A model generated the notes under the pieces. The model worked only from the letters and a program-made list of their open reading frames with translations, was not told the origin of the DNA and did no database searches. Made by a program: the position numbers and the translations under genes. Shown in pieces: positions 8,208 to 16,393 of a stretch of 48,683 nucleotides of DNA; position 1 is the stretch's first letter, and the number at the start of each line of letters is the position of its first letter. This DNA comes from Planctomyces sp. (GTDB lineage: Bacteria; Planctomycetota; Planctomycetia; Planctomycetales; Planctomycetaceae). Location: positions 1 through 48,683 of the forward strand of contig PNLE01000007.1 of the NCBI GenBank assembly GCA_013822855.1. Direction: 5' to 3'.

Positions 8208-8735
8208 ATGAACACCAAGCGTGGTTTTCTTTACGCGCTGTTCGGCGTGGTGCTCGTCGTCGTGGTCTTCACCCGCCTTTACTTTCCAAACGATGAAACC
8301 GGCGGGAGTTTCGGACCCCAAGGCCCGCTTCCCGCTTTCGGGCAGGAAGGCTGGATCAATGGCCCCGGCCCCACCCCGGCCGAGCTCGAGGGGCATGTCG
8401 TTGTCATCGACCTCTGGGCTTTCTGGTGCGGCCCCTGCAAAAAAGCAGTCCCCGACCTGATCAAGCTGCAAAAGAGCTTTGAGTCGCAGGGAGTCGTTTT
8501 TCTGGGAGCCACCAACGAAGGGGGCGAAAACCTCGACAAGAGCCAGGCCTTCGTCAAGGAAACATCCATTCCCTGGCCCAACGCCTATGGAACCGAAAAA
8601 TTGTTCGATGAACTCTCGATCGAAGGGATTCCCACGATCCTGGTTGTCGCACGGGACGGACAGATCGTCTGGCGCGGCCACAACGCCCGGCGTGCGGAAG
8701 AAGCCATCGTCAAGGCGCTGGCACTGAAGAACTGA
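8208..8735 (+). CDS. TlpA/ResA-like membrane-anchored thioredoxin
   Basis: 175 residues. A short N-terminus, MNTKRG, is followed by one hydrophobic helix (FLYALFGVVLVVVVFTRLYF), either an uncleaved anchor or a signal peptide, so the domain faces the periplasm. The thioredoxin fold follows, with VVVIDLWAFWCGPCKKAVPDL; the redox motif WCGPC is at residues 73-77. The cis-Pro loop is IEGIPTILVV. The protein should be a thiol-disulphide oxidoreductase. The partner is not evident from the neighbours. It converges with epmA, whose stop is 28 bp away. Confidence 0.9.
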   Translation: MNTKRGFLYALFGVVLVVVVFTRLYFPNDETGGSFGPQGPLPAFGQEGWINGPGPTPAELEGHVVVIDLWAFWCGPCKKAVPDLIKLQKSFESQGVVFLGATNEGGENLDKSQAFVKETSIPWPNAYGTEKLFDELSIEGIPTILVVARDGQIVWRGHNARRAEEAIVKALALKN

Positions 8736-8763
8736 TCCTCAATCCGGGCCATGCTCAGTCACA

Positions 8764-9828
8764 TCAGGCGCGATCCCATTCGAAACTGATCACCTCGGAA
8801 ATCTGGTTCGCACCCAGGGCCAGCATCACCAACCGGTCGAAACCAAGAGCGACTCCCGTGCAGGGGGGGAAATCGCGCGACATGGCGGCCATCAGCCGCT
8901 GCGGTGGTTTCAAAGCCGGCAAGCCAGCCGCTTCCCGCAAACGAGTCTGAATCGCGGCCCGATGGGCTAGCTCCACGGGATCGGTCAATTCGTGGTAGCC
9001 GTTGCAGAGTTCCACACCGTCAATGTAGAGCTCGAATCGGTTGGCCACTTCCGGTCCGGCGGGATAAAGCGCCCGCGTCGTGGCGAGAGCCGCTTGAGAG
9101 GCGGGATAGTCCATCAGGAACACCGGCCGCTCCAACCCCAGCATCGGCTCGATCGCCGCCCCGAGAAGGAAGTTGAGCCAGCCGTCGCGATCATCCGGAT
9201 CAAGCACGGGCGGCGCGATGTCCAAGGTTCCGGCCTTCCTCACCAGTTCGCTGGTGGGAGCTTCAAGTGCGGAAAGCCCCAAATACCGCTCGAAGGCGGC
9301 GTTGTATGTCAGCCGCTCGAACGGTGCCGAGGGGAGGAGTTTTCCATGCGTGGGACGAGAAAGGGGCTCGCCACTCCGGTTCGTCGCCAGGATGCGCAGC
9401 CGGGCCGCTTCGGCGAAAAACGACCTCACAAAGTTTTCGACCAACTGGATCTGGTCAGGCAGTTCATCCAGCGGCTTGTACCACTCCAGCATCATGAATT
9501 CGGGATTGTGGCGTGGCCCGATCTCTCCCTTGCGGAAGACCTGGCTGAACTGAAAAATCGGCCCCGAACCTGCGGCCAGGAGCCGCTTCATGTGGGCCTC
9601 GGGCGAGGTTTGCAGGAAGTACCTCGTCTCGGCACTCCCCTGTTCGGTTCCATCGAGCACGACAAACGGATCGATCCAGCTATCGAGAACCATTTCCTGC
9701 GAGAGGATCGGCGTCTCGACTTCCCAATACCCCGCCGACTCGAAGTAGACCCGCGTGGCGGAGACGAGCTTCGCCCGCTGCTTCAGATTCGCGATCGAGG
9801 CGGAAGGAAGTTGGTCGTCAGCTGGCAC
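8764..9828 (-). CDS. epmA: Elongation factor P--(R)-beta-lysine ligase
   Basis: 354 residues, a class II lysyl-tRNA synthetase paralogue lacking the anticodon-binding domain. It attaches (R)-beta-lysine to elongation factor P, which helps ribosomes through polyproline. Visible features: motif 1 region GYWEVETPILS; motif 2 QVFRKGEIGPRHNPEFMMLEWY; the ELYIDGVELCNGYHEL pocket; and motif 3 GVALGFDRLVMLALGA. The start is GTG at 9828 with GAGG about ten bases upstream. Neither efp nor the aminomutase epmB lies in the window. It is 64 bp downstream of the PQQ-repeat gene on the same strand and may share its transcript. Confidence 0.9.
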   Translation of the reverse strand: MPADDQLPSASIANLKQRAKLVSATRVYFESAGYWEVETPILSQEMVLDSWIDPFVVLDGTEQGSAETRYFLQTSPEAHMKRLLAAGSGPIFQFSQVFRKGEIGPRHNPEFMMLEWYKPLDELPDQIQLVENFVRSFFAEAARLRILATNRSGEPLSRPTHGKLLPSAPFERLTYNAAFERYLGLSALEAPTSELVRKAGTLDIAPPVLDPDDRDGWLNFLLGAAIEPMLGLERPVFLMDYPASQAALATTRALYPAGPEVANRFELYIDGVELCNGYHELTDPVELAHRAAIQTRLREAAGLPALKPPQRLMAAMSRDFPPCTGVALGFDRLVMLALGANQISEVISFEWDRA

Positions 9829-9892
9829 GTCGGTGGGTTCCTCATGGATTCGTATTCACGCTGCTGCGATCGATCCTGAAATTCTCCCGCCC

Positions 9893-11215
9893 TTAGTTCT
9901 TCGCAGCCAAATCGTAGACCATCAGGACATCCTGATCCCGCAGAAAGAGCTTCTGATCCACCACCACCGGGTGTGACCAACAAGGATCGTTGGCGACTTT
10001 CGGCGTGAAAGCCCCCTTGAGGTTGTAGCCCTTGGGGGACGCCTCCACGAGCGCGACCTCGCCCGACTGATAGCGGTAGATCACGTTGCCATCGGCGGCC
10101 ACGACGGCGGCGGAACCGCTCCCGGCACCTCGCTGCCTGCCACCCCATACGATTTGGCCGGTCATCCACTCTACGCAAACCGGAAAACCGTTGTTGTGGC
10201 CATGCCCCATGTAGACATGGTCGCCGATCATCACCATGCCGCCGTGATGGTTCTGCAATTCGCTCGCGGGCTTGTAGTAGACCTCGTCCGCCGAGAATGT
10301 CGCCCCCTTCCGGTTGATCTTCACCAAAGCCGAACCACCTTCGCTGTAGCCGGACGAGGCGAAGACATAGTCACCGCTGGGAATCGGTGTGGGGATGTTC
10401 GCGGTGGGATTGGCCACGCGGTTGTAGCCCCAGAGTGGCTTGCCGTTGGTGGCTTGCACCCCAATGAGGCCCCGGCCCACCAACTGGACATACTGCCGGA
10501 TTCCCCCTGCCTCGCTGACAACGATCGACGAATAGCCCGCCCCCGGCTTGCCCGCTTCACCGAAGTCCGGAACATTCGACTTCCACATCAGCTTGCCGCT
10601 GTTCTTCTGGAGTGCCACCATCATCGCGTTGTTGCCACCCGGTGTGCAGAGGACACGTTCGCCATCTACCAGAGGGGATTCAGAGAAGCCCCAGCTCGAC
10701 ATCATCTTGCCGCCGAACTCCTGAGCAAAATCCTTCCGCCAGATCGGCTTTCCGTCCGAGGCGTTGAGGCAGACGATCGCGCCGCTGGAGGCCACCGCAT
10801 AGACTTTTCCATCGACCACGGCGGGTGTCGTTCGCGAACCTTCATAGCCATGCTTGGGGACGTCCCTCGTGATGGGGGTCGACCACTTGATCTTTTTGGT
10901 CTTGAGATCGACCGCCGTCACCGATTGCGTGGATCCCTTGTTTCCCGAGGTGTAAAGGACATCGTCCACGATTGACACGCTGGCGTAGCCCGCACCGAGG
11001 CCTGCCACTTCATAGAGCAGCTCGGGAGTTTTTTCCGACCAGTCGCCGAGCAGGTTCTTATCCGTGCTGATGCCGTCCCGATTGGCACCACGCCATTGGG
11101 GCCAGTCCCCCGAAGCCTCGACACGATCGGCGGCCATAAGTGATTTACACGAAAAGCCGCACGAGACGGCCAGGAGGCAGATGGTCAGACCGAGTCGATT
11201 CCACTGTTGAGGCAT
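9893..11215 (-). CDS. Secreted PQQ-repeat (BamB-like) beta-propeller protein
   Basis: 440 residues. The signal peptide MPQQWNRLGLTICLLAVSCGFSC ends near LMAADR. The mature protein begins with the planctomycete signature GDWPQWRGANRDGIS and continues with propeller blades carrying PQQ-like repeats, for example KVYAVASSGAIVCLNASDGKPIWRKDF, LQKNSGKLMWK and GVQATNGKPLWGYNR. It is probably a periplasmic scaffold or sugar/quinoprotein-like propeller; enzymatic use of PQQ is not shown by the sequence. The start has GGGGAG seven bases upstream. It follows the alcohol dehydrogenase gene by about 197 bp and precedes epmA. Confidence 0.85.
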   Translation of the reverse strand: MPQQWNRLGLTICLLAVSCGFSCKSLMAADRVEASGDWPQWRGANRDGISTDKNLLGDWSEKTPELLYEVAGLGAGYASVSIVDDVLYTSGNKGSTQSVTAVDLKTKKIKWSTPITRDVPKHGYEGSRTTPAVVDGKVYAVASSGAIVCLNASDGKPIWRKDFAQEFGGKMMSSWGFSESPLVDGERVLCTPGGNNAMMVALQKNSGKLMWKSNVPDFGEAGKPGAGYSSIVVSEAGGIRQYVQLVGRGLIGVQATNGKPLWGYNRVANPTANIPTPIPSGDYVFASSGYSEGGSALVKINRKGATFSADEVYYKPASELQNHHGGMVMIGDHVYMGHGHNNGFPVCVEWMTGQIVWGGRQRGAGSGSAAVVAADGNVIYRYQSGEVALVEASPKGYNLKGAFTPKVANDPCWSHPVVVDQKLFLRDQDVLMVYDLAAKN

Positions 11216-11412
11216 GCGTCTCTCCCCATCCGATTTTTATCTGTTTCGCCAATTGGTACCGCCGAGAACATCTCACGGAGAGCCTGCGCGTGGTCGCCAC
11301 CGAACTCTCATCGCTTTCGCACTATAGGACGTGCCCCTCATGCGAGCAATTGCCTCTTGCGGCGAATCAATTGGCCAGCATGGCTTCAAAAGCGGATCAG
11401 AATCGAATCTCG

Positions 11413-12600
11413 CTACAGCAGGCCTTCCAGCCAATCGTGCAGCTGGACCGGGGAAACGGGCCGGGGATTCCCCGTGAGGCTGTTTCCCTGCGAGAGTCGC
11501 ACCAACGAGGGAATCCGTTCACGAGTCACGCCGAGTGCCCCCAACCGGCTGGGAATGTCACATCGGGCCACGAGCTCCACGACTCTCGCTCTCAAGGCCT
11601 CGACCGCTGTGTCATTCGCTGTTCTGGCAACACCGGCGGCCACCGCCAAGTGGGCCAACGCCTCCCCGCTGACTTCACGATTGAAGTCGAGTGCATGGGG
11701 TAACATCACCGCGCACGCCCGGCCATGGGCAATCGGCAACTCCGCCCCCAACGCCGCCGCCACGGCATGGGCGATCCCCAAGCCCGAGTTGGCCAGCGCG
11801 ACGCCTGACAGATAGGCCGCCGAAAGCATCTGACCTCGCGCGTCGATGTCGTGGGGATCCTTCAACAATTGCTCAAAAGCTGGCAGTCCCCAGGCCAGAC
11901 CCTGCCCGGCAAGCATGGTCGTATACGGGGTGCGTTTGCCGCTGATGCCACTTTCGATCAATTGTGTGATCGCATCCAACCCGGAGTGAATGGTCGTCTC
12001 TCGAGGCAACCCCACCGTCCATTCGGGATCGAGAAACACCGCCGCCGCATAGAGTTCATCGGACCGAAAGCTCTTCTTGAAGGGAGGTTCGTCTTCGATA
12101 CAACTAGCGTCGGAGGAAATGACCGCATTGCGCGTCGCTTCGGCTCCCGTTCCCGCCGTCGTGGGAAGTGCGATCCAGCGCAGTGGAGTTTCCACCAGCT
12201 TGGCCCCCGTTCCCACGCCCTCCAGATACTCGCGGCACGAGCGTACTTCCCGCTGGGTCGCCATTCCGCAGGCGGCTTTCACCAAGTCGATGGCTGAGCC
12301 TCCACCAACGACGACCACCAAGTCGTCGGGGCCTGCGGAAATCCCGCGAAGCGACCGTGCCAGTTCGTCGACGTCGCTGACGCGCGGCTCGCGGGATGGG
12401 AGCGTCAGATCGCTCACGACTGGCAAAGCCTGCCCCAATCCTTCCAGCCAGTCCGTCCACAGGGATTGCCGGGCGAGCGTGCGGCTGCCGAGGAGGACAA
12501 TCAATCGCTTGGCCAACGGGCGGGCATAGGCTCCCACCTCATGCCGCACACCGGCACCGAACCTCACTGACCTGGGGCCATTCACCTGCCAAGGATTCAT
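11413..12600 (-). CDS. Iron-containing (group III) alcohol dehydrogenase family protein
   Basis: 395 residues. The N-terminal Rossmann-like domain has the NAD(P) motif VVVVGGGSAIDLVKA (about residues 95-109). The metal-binding region contains GLDAITQLIES and later GIAHAVAAALGAELPIAHG. In FucO-type enzymes iron is held by one Asp and three His. Here Asp and two His are present, but the His expected in DALTH is Gln (DAITQ), so metal identity or affinity may differ. The substrate cannot be read from the sequence. The start has GGAAGG upstream. It lies 78 bp downstream of the SpoIID-domain gene on the same strand. Confidence 0.85.
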   Translation of the reverse strand: MNPWQVNGPRSVRFGAGVRHEVGAYARPLAKRLIVLLGSRTLARQSLWTDWLEGLGQALPVVSDLTLPSREPRVSDVDELARSLRGISAGPDDLVVVVGGGSAIDLVKAACGMATQREVRSCREYLEGVGTGAKLVETPLRWIALPTTAGTGAEATRNAVISSDASCIEDEPPFKKSFRSDELYAAAVFLDPEWTVGLPRETTIHSGLDAITQLIESGISGKRTPYTTMLAGQGLAWGLPAFEQLLKDPHDIDARGQMLSAAYLSGVALANSGLGIAHAVAAALGAELPIAHGRACAVMLPHALDFNREVSGEALAHLAVAAGVARTANDTAVEALRARVVELVARCDIPSRLGALGVTRERIPSLVRLSQGNSLTGNPRPVSPVQLHDWLEGLL

Positions 12601-12678
12601 TTCCAGCCTTCCACTCTTGGATTCGCACTTCAGACGTGCAGTCTACCAAGCGGAAAGTCCGGAACATGGCCTCGGGGT

Positions 12679-14058
12679 TTATCTTGAAGCCACATTCGGG
12701 GCTTCCGCGGCATGCAGGGGTTGCGATTGATATCGCGAGACCTCGGCCCCCGGATAATAGTGCTGCACAATGCCGCGCGCATTCATTCCGGATTCGGCCA
12801 GCCCCTTGGCGCCGTATTGGCAGAAGCCGACGCAGTGGCCGCTCCCCTGGCCCTCGATCTCGATTTGATGATTCGCCAATCTCAGGGAGAACTGCGGACT
12901 GGGGAGCTCTTTCGTCCCGAGCACACGCCGCAGATCCGTCGATGAGATCTGCTGGAAGTGCCTTCCATCGGTCAATGTGAACTGTGGCAGCCTTCCGGCG
13001 TCCTCCTGACGCATGCGGATCGTCATGAGGGAGGCGAGATTCGAGGTGCTTGCCGGCGAGACCTCGGAGAGCCGGGCCAGCATTTGCTCCGCGGGCAATT
13101 GAACTTGCCAGCGATAGAGCGGCGCGTTGCGGCAACCATCGCAGGTGACGCTTTTCAAACAGGGTGCCGTCCGCTGCGACATCGTGGATCCGTCGAGAGT
13201 CCGGCCACCGCAGACCGCCGAGTAGTAGCTGGTGAAGATCTGCCCCTGGCAGGTAAGGACCAACTGTTCCGTCCGCTGTGCGGCCGCCACGCCGGCTGGG
13301 GTTTCCCCTTTCAGGCGTCGCCCTTTGGCGTCGATGTATTCCGCTCCGAGATACTTCTGGCTGCGGGTCGAGCCATAGACATCGAACAACGCCGAGGGAG
13401 CAACCATCTTGTGACGGGCAATGGCATAGGTGCGGGCGACGATCGCCTGCGCGTCTCGGGCTTCCAGCGGAAAGGTTGCCGGCATCTCGCTGTCGACCAC
13501 CGACGCCACGTAGCTTTCGAGCGGCACATGGTTCACCAGGGAGAACGAGGGCCGTAGCTTGAGGCCATCTTCCGAGCGGGTGCGGTGGATGGTGAACGAC
13601 CCTCGATAAAAGTTGCCGCCAAAGCCGATCAATCCGCTCCCTTGCGGAACAATCCTGATGGCCGTGAAGTCCAACAAATGGGGGCCGACCCGCAGTCCGG
13701 TGGGGATCGCCTCCACCTCGGCGGATCGCAAGTTTGCCCCTTGGGCGATGGGCCGCGAAGTCGTCGCTTCCTGGATCACATAGGGGGTCGCGCACTCGAT
13801 GGTGGCGGTGGAGAGCAGCCCCTCATGCAGCACCACCCGGATCGTTTGCGGCGAGTATCGCGAGCCGGATGGGGCGAGGGAAGATGTTCCCGAAATAGTC
13901 CGGATGCGTGGCGCATCGACTTCGGCCAGTTGCCTCAGTTCGGGGGAGCGACTGCGAAGTTGTTGCAGCCCCACAAAAAGTGCCAGCAGAAAGAGGCCGG
14001 GAATGATCAGCAGCACGACCCCTGAGGAGTCCCTGCGTCCTTGCATATGGGCCGGCAT
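12679..14058 (-). CDS. SpoIID/LytB domain protein
   Basis: 459 residues with an N-terminal membrane anchor (GVVLLIIPGLFLLALFVGL, about residues 13-31). The SpoIID domain includes VPLESYVASVVDSEMPATFPLEARDAQAIVARTYA, with the Glu of the SEM segment matching the catalytic region of SpoIID lytic transglycosylases, then SYYSAVCGGRT and near the end GSGHCVGFCQYGAKGLAESG. Such enzymes cleave glycan strands or denuded peptidoglycan. Planctomycetes often keep this gene without sporulating. Several cysteines (VCGG, CDGC, CVGFC) may form disulphides or bind metal. ATG 14058 has AAGGA seven bases upstream; ATG 14046 is possible. Confidence 0.85.
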   Translation of the reverse strand: MPAHMQGRRDSSGVVLLIIPGLFLLALFVGLQQLRSRSPELRQLAEVDAPRIRTISGTSSLAPSGSRYSPQTIRVVLHEGLLSTATIECATPYVIQEATTSRPIAQGANLRSAEVEAIPTGLRVGPHLLDFTAIRIVPQGSGLIGFGGNFYRGSFTIHRTRSEDGLKLRPSFSLVNHVPLESYVASVVDSEMPATFPLEARDAQAIVARTYAIARHKMVAPSALFDVYGSTRSQKYLGAEYIDAKGRRLKGETPAGVAAAQRTEQLVLTCQGQIFTSYYSAVCGGRTLDGSTMSQRTAPCLKSVTCDGCRNAPLYRWQVQLPAEQMLARLSEVSPASTSNLASLMTIRMRQEDAGRLPQFTLTDGRHFQQISSTDLRRVLGTKELPSPQFSLRLANHQIEIEGQGSGHCVGFCQYGAKGLAESGMNARGIVQHYYPGAEVSRYQSQPLHAAEAPNVASR

Positions 14059-14229
14059 GGCGCGTCCTTGCGCGGGCAGTGGAGTTCACAAGGGGCCAGC
14101 AACAATCATTGAAATCTCTGAGTTCGCTCGACCCCGGCTTAGGATATGTCGAGTCACACTGGGGAGCCAGAGGAGTTTGCAATCCCCGCTCCCGTCGCAG
14201 ACTTGGCGTCGACCCCATTTCCCAAATGA

Positions 14230-14268
14230 CAGCAGCCCTTCATTCCCAGAGGGCATGACGGGCTGCTG
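14230..14268 (-). terminator. Hairpin after the TPR/alpha-CTD gene
   Basis: CAGCAGCCC at 14230-14238 pairs with GGGCTGCTG at 14260-14268, a 9-bp stem with a 21-nt loop. It begins 39 bp past the stop at 14308. There is no strong T-run, so it is a weak terminator or an mRNA 3'-end stem. Confidence 0.5.
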
Positions 14269-14307
14269 GAACATCGACTTTCGCTCAGACGAGCGATTGT
14301 AAAGAAA

Positions 14308-15666
14308 CTAATCGTTGCGGAGCTTGAGGTTGTGCTCGGTCAACTGGGCGCGAATTTCGTTGAGCGAGGTGACCCCGAAGTTCTTGGTGGCCAACAGCTC
14401 GTCGGCACTCCGCTGAACCAGTTCCGCCAACGTGCCAATCTGCAGACGGGCCATGCACTTGCGGGCACGCACCGAAAGATTGAGATCGGAAACCGGACGG
14501 CTGAGAAGTGCCTGTTCCTGCGGCGAAAGATCATTGCCGATCGGAGCGAAGGCGGCGGCGGGAGCACCACCCCAGGCGGCGGCATCACGCGGCTTGGCCG
14601 GCTGGAGGTTCTGACCCACCTTGAGTCCATGCTGCTGCATCAGATCGCGAATCTCGACCAACGAGGTCTCGCCGAAATTCTTGCCTTGGAGCAAATCGCC
14701 TTCGCTCACGCGGGTGAGATCGCCCAGCGTGTGGATGTCCATACTAGCCAGGCAATTGCGGCTGCGAACCGAAAGCTCGAAATCGGTGACAGGGCGGCTC
14801 AGAAGCTGCGAAAGCCGCGCTTCGTTCCGGGCCATGTCATCGTCGTAGTACATTTCTTGGGTGGCTTCGATGTCCTTCATGTACATGCGGGCACGCACAT
14901 GATTCGGATCGAAGGCCAGCACGCGGCGGAAGCAGAAAGCGGCCGAGGCATAGTTGCCGCGATCTTCGTACAGCAGCCCCAGATTCAGCATCGCACCCAA
15001 ATGGTAAGGTGGGCGCGACAAAGCTTGTTCATAGAGACGGATGGCTTCGGTGTCGTTGCCGTACAGGGCGTTCTGCTCGGCGAGACGGAAGAGAGCCTGG
15101 CTGTGATGTGGATCCATGTCGACGGCGCGTTCGAAGTACTCGATCGCACCGTAAGTGTCACCACGATCGGAGAGGATCGAACCCATCTGGAACGAGTACT
15201 CAGCGCGACGGGCACCTTCCGTCCCCGACTGGCGAACGGCCTTCTCGGCTTCGTCCAACTGGCCGGCCAGGCGCAACGCTCCGGCACGCTTGAGAGTGCA
15301 ATCCACCGGGTCGTATCCGGCCTTGCCAGCAGCGGCGAACTTCTCGGCGGCAGCTTCGAATTGCTCGAGAGCCGACAGCACGTGGCCATGGGCATACAGC
15401 GCCACGGGTTCGGTTGTCAGCTTTGAGAGAATGCTGTCAGCGACGGCGTGCTGCCCCAGCAGCCAGGCACCGATCCCGGCACGGGAAGCCGGACCCACAT
15501 CGCTCTTCCCCGCTTCGACATCACGAATGATCGCTTCAATCTCGACACGGGCGGCAGCCACCTGATCGCCCGAGATCGCCCGGCGCAATTGCGCCAGATC
15601 ATCGGCTGTCAGTGAGTTTTTGCCTTGCAGAATCGCACGAACGTCAACCGGTTCCAAAGACTTCAA
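14308..15666 (-). CDS. TPR protein with two C-terminal RNA polymerase alpha-CTD domains
   Basis: 452 residues. About residues 75-270 are tetratricopeptide repeats, for example RAEYSFQMGSILSDRGDTYGAIEYFERAV and AMLNLGLLYEDRGNYASAAFCF. They are followed by two copies of a domain that closely matches the alpha subunit C-terminal domain, at about 291-350 (RPVTDFELSVRSRNCL ... NFGETSLVEIRDLM) and 390-449 (RPVSDLNLSVRARKCM ... NFGVTSLNEIRAQL). Alpha-CTDs bind UP-element DNA and activators, so the protein may touch DNA or transcription complexes, or use the helix-hairpin-helix fold otherwise. The start is TTG at 15666 with GAGG upstream. The general family is known in planctomycetes; its function is not established as far as I know. 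Confidence 0.9.
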   Translation of the reverse strand: MKSLEPVDVRAILQGKNSLTADDLAQLRRAISGDQVAAARVEIEAIIRDVEAGKSDVGPASRAGIGAWLLGQHAVADSILSKLTTEPVALYAHGHVLSALEQFEAAAEKFAAAGKAGYDPVDCTLKRAGALRLAGQLDEAEKAVRQSGTEGARRAEYSFQMGSILSDRGDTYGAIEYFERAVDMDPHHSQALFRLAEQNALYGNDTEAIRLYEQALSRPPYHLGAMLNLGLLYEDRGNYASAAFCFRRVLAFDPNHVRARMYMKDIEATQEMYYDDDMARNEARLSQLLSRPVTDFELSVRSRNCLASMDIHTLGDLTRVSEGDLLQGKNFGETSLVEIRDLMQQHGLKVGQNLQPAKPRDAAAWGGAPAAAFAPIGNDLSPQEQALLSRPVSDLNLSVRARKCMARLQIGTLAELVQRSADELLATKNFGVTSLNEIRAQLTEHNLKLRND

Positions 15667-15961
15667 GGTCGCCTCGCACTATTTCGCGTTGATTCCTGAA
15701 ATTGGCAGAACTTCTGCCAATCCCTAAGGATAAGCAATTCCGGCCGCTTGCTGCAACCGAGGCGAGCAAACCCCTTCAGATTGGTAGTTCCACCGGTCGA
15801 TAGTTGAAAGACCCGTCGAAAGAAATTCTTCTGGAATTGCTTGTCTTGCCTAAGTGCAAGCTTCTCTGGTACTTCCATTATCAGTTAATGGGCCGTCATC
15901 TCGCGACATCGCCAAGGCAATCATTTCCACCCCAGAATCTGGGACCTTCCAGGAACAGTTC

Positions 15962-16156
15962 ATGCGCTGCCCTCGTTGCAAAACACCGGATGTTTATCGC
16001 AGCCGGTCGGGACAGACTGGCATCTTGTCGATCATGACGACGATGGTTCGCTGCCATCGATGTTGCCATCTCTTCCGCGTGGGGCCGTGGGCGCACGTTC
16101 CAGAGTCGCCACCGGCCCAGGAATACCAACCCCGGCAGACAAAACGAGCAGCGTGA
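15962..16156 (+). CDS. Small zinc-ribbon protein
   Basis: 64 residues from ATG 15962, with AGGA at about ten bases upstream. The sequence starts MRCPRCKTPDVYRSRSG and has a second knuckle VRCHRCCHLFRVG: Cys 3, 6, 31 and 34 form a CxxC-x24-CxxC zinc ribbon. The tail is Pro/Gln/Lys-rich and polar. It has no membrane segment. Such stand-alone ribbons bind nucleic acid or other proteins; no specific role can be assigned. A longer frame begins at 15854 but its extra residues lack coding character. It is divergent from the alpha-CTD gene and converges on clpC. Confidence 0.65.
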   Translation: MRCPRCKTPDVYRSRSGQTGILSIMTTMVRCHRCCHLFRVGPWAHVPESPPAQEYQPRQTKRAA

Positions 16157-16334
16157 CGGAAATCACATCCAATTCAAATTGAAACAGCACTCTGAGTGCC
16201 ATGTTTGCAGCTTTGGGCAAGCATGTTTTTAAGATTCTCAACTCGCTATTTCATGTGGCGATTCGTACCAACCCCCTAGTGTGTCGCTCCCATGGGAAAG
16301 CTTCGAGAAGCACTTCAGTGACCAATCAATGAAA

Positions 16335-16366
16335 CAGGGCCCGCCGGATACTTCCGGCGGGCCCTG
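16335..16366 (-). terminator. Intrinsic terminator of clpC
   Basis: A perfect 14-bp stem, CAGGGCCCGCCGGA / TCCGGCGGGCCCTG, with a 4-nt loop, lies 28 bp past the clpC stop at 16394. On the minus strand it is followed by TTTCATTG. It faces the zinc-ribbon gene and may serve both sides. Confidence 0.9.
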
Positions 16367-16393
16367 TCCTTAGTCTGCGGAGCAATCGTCGAA

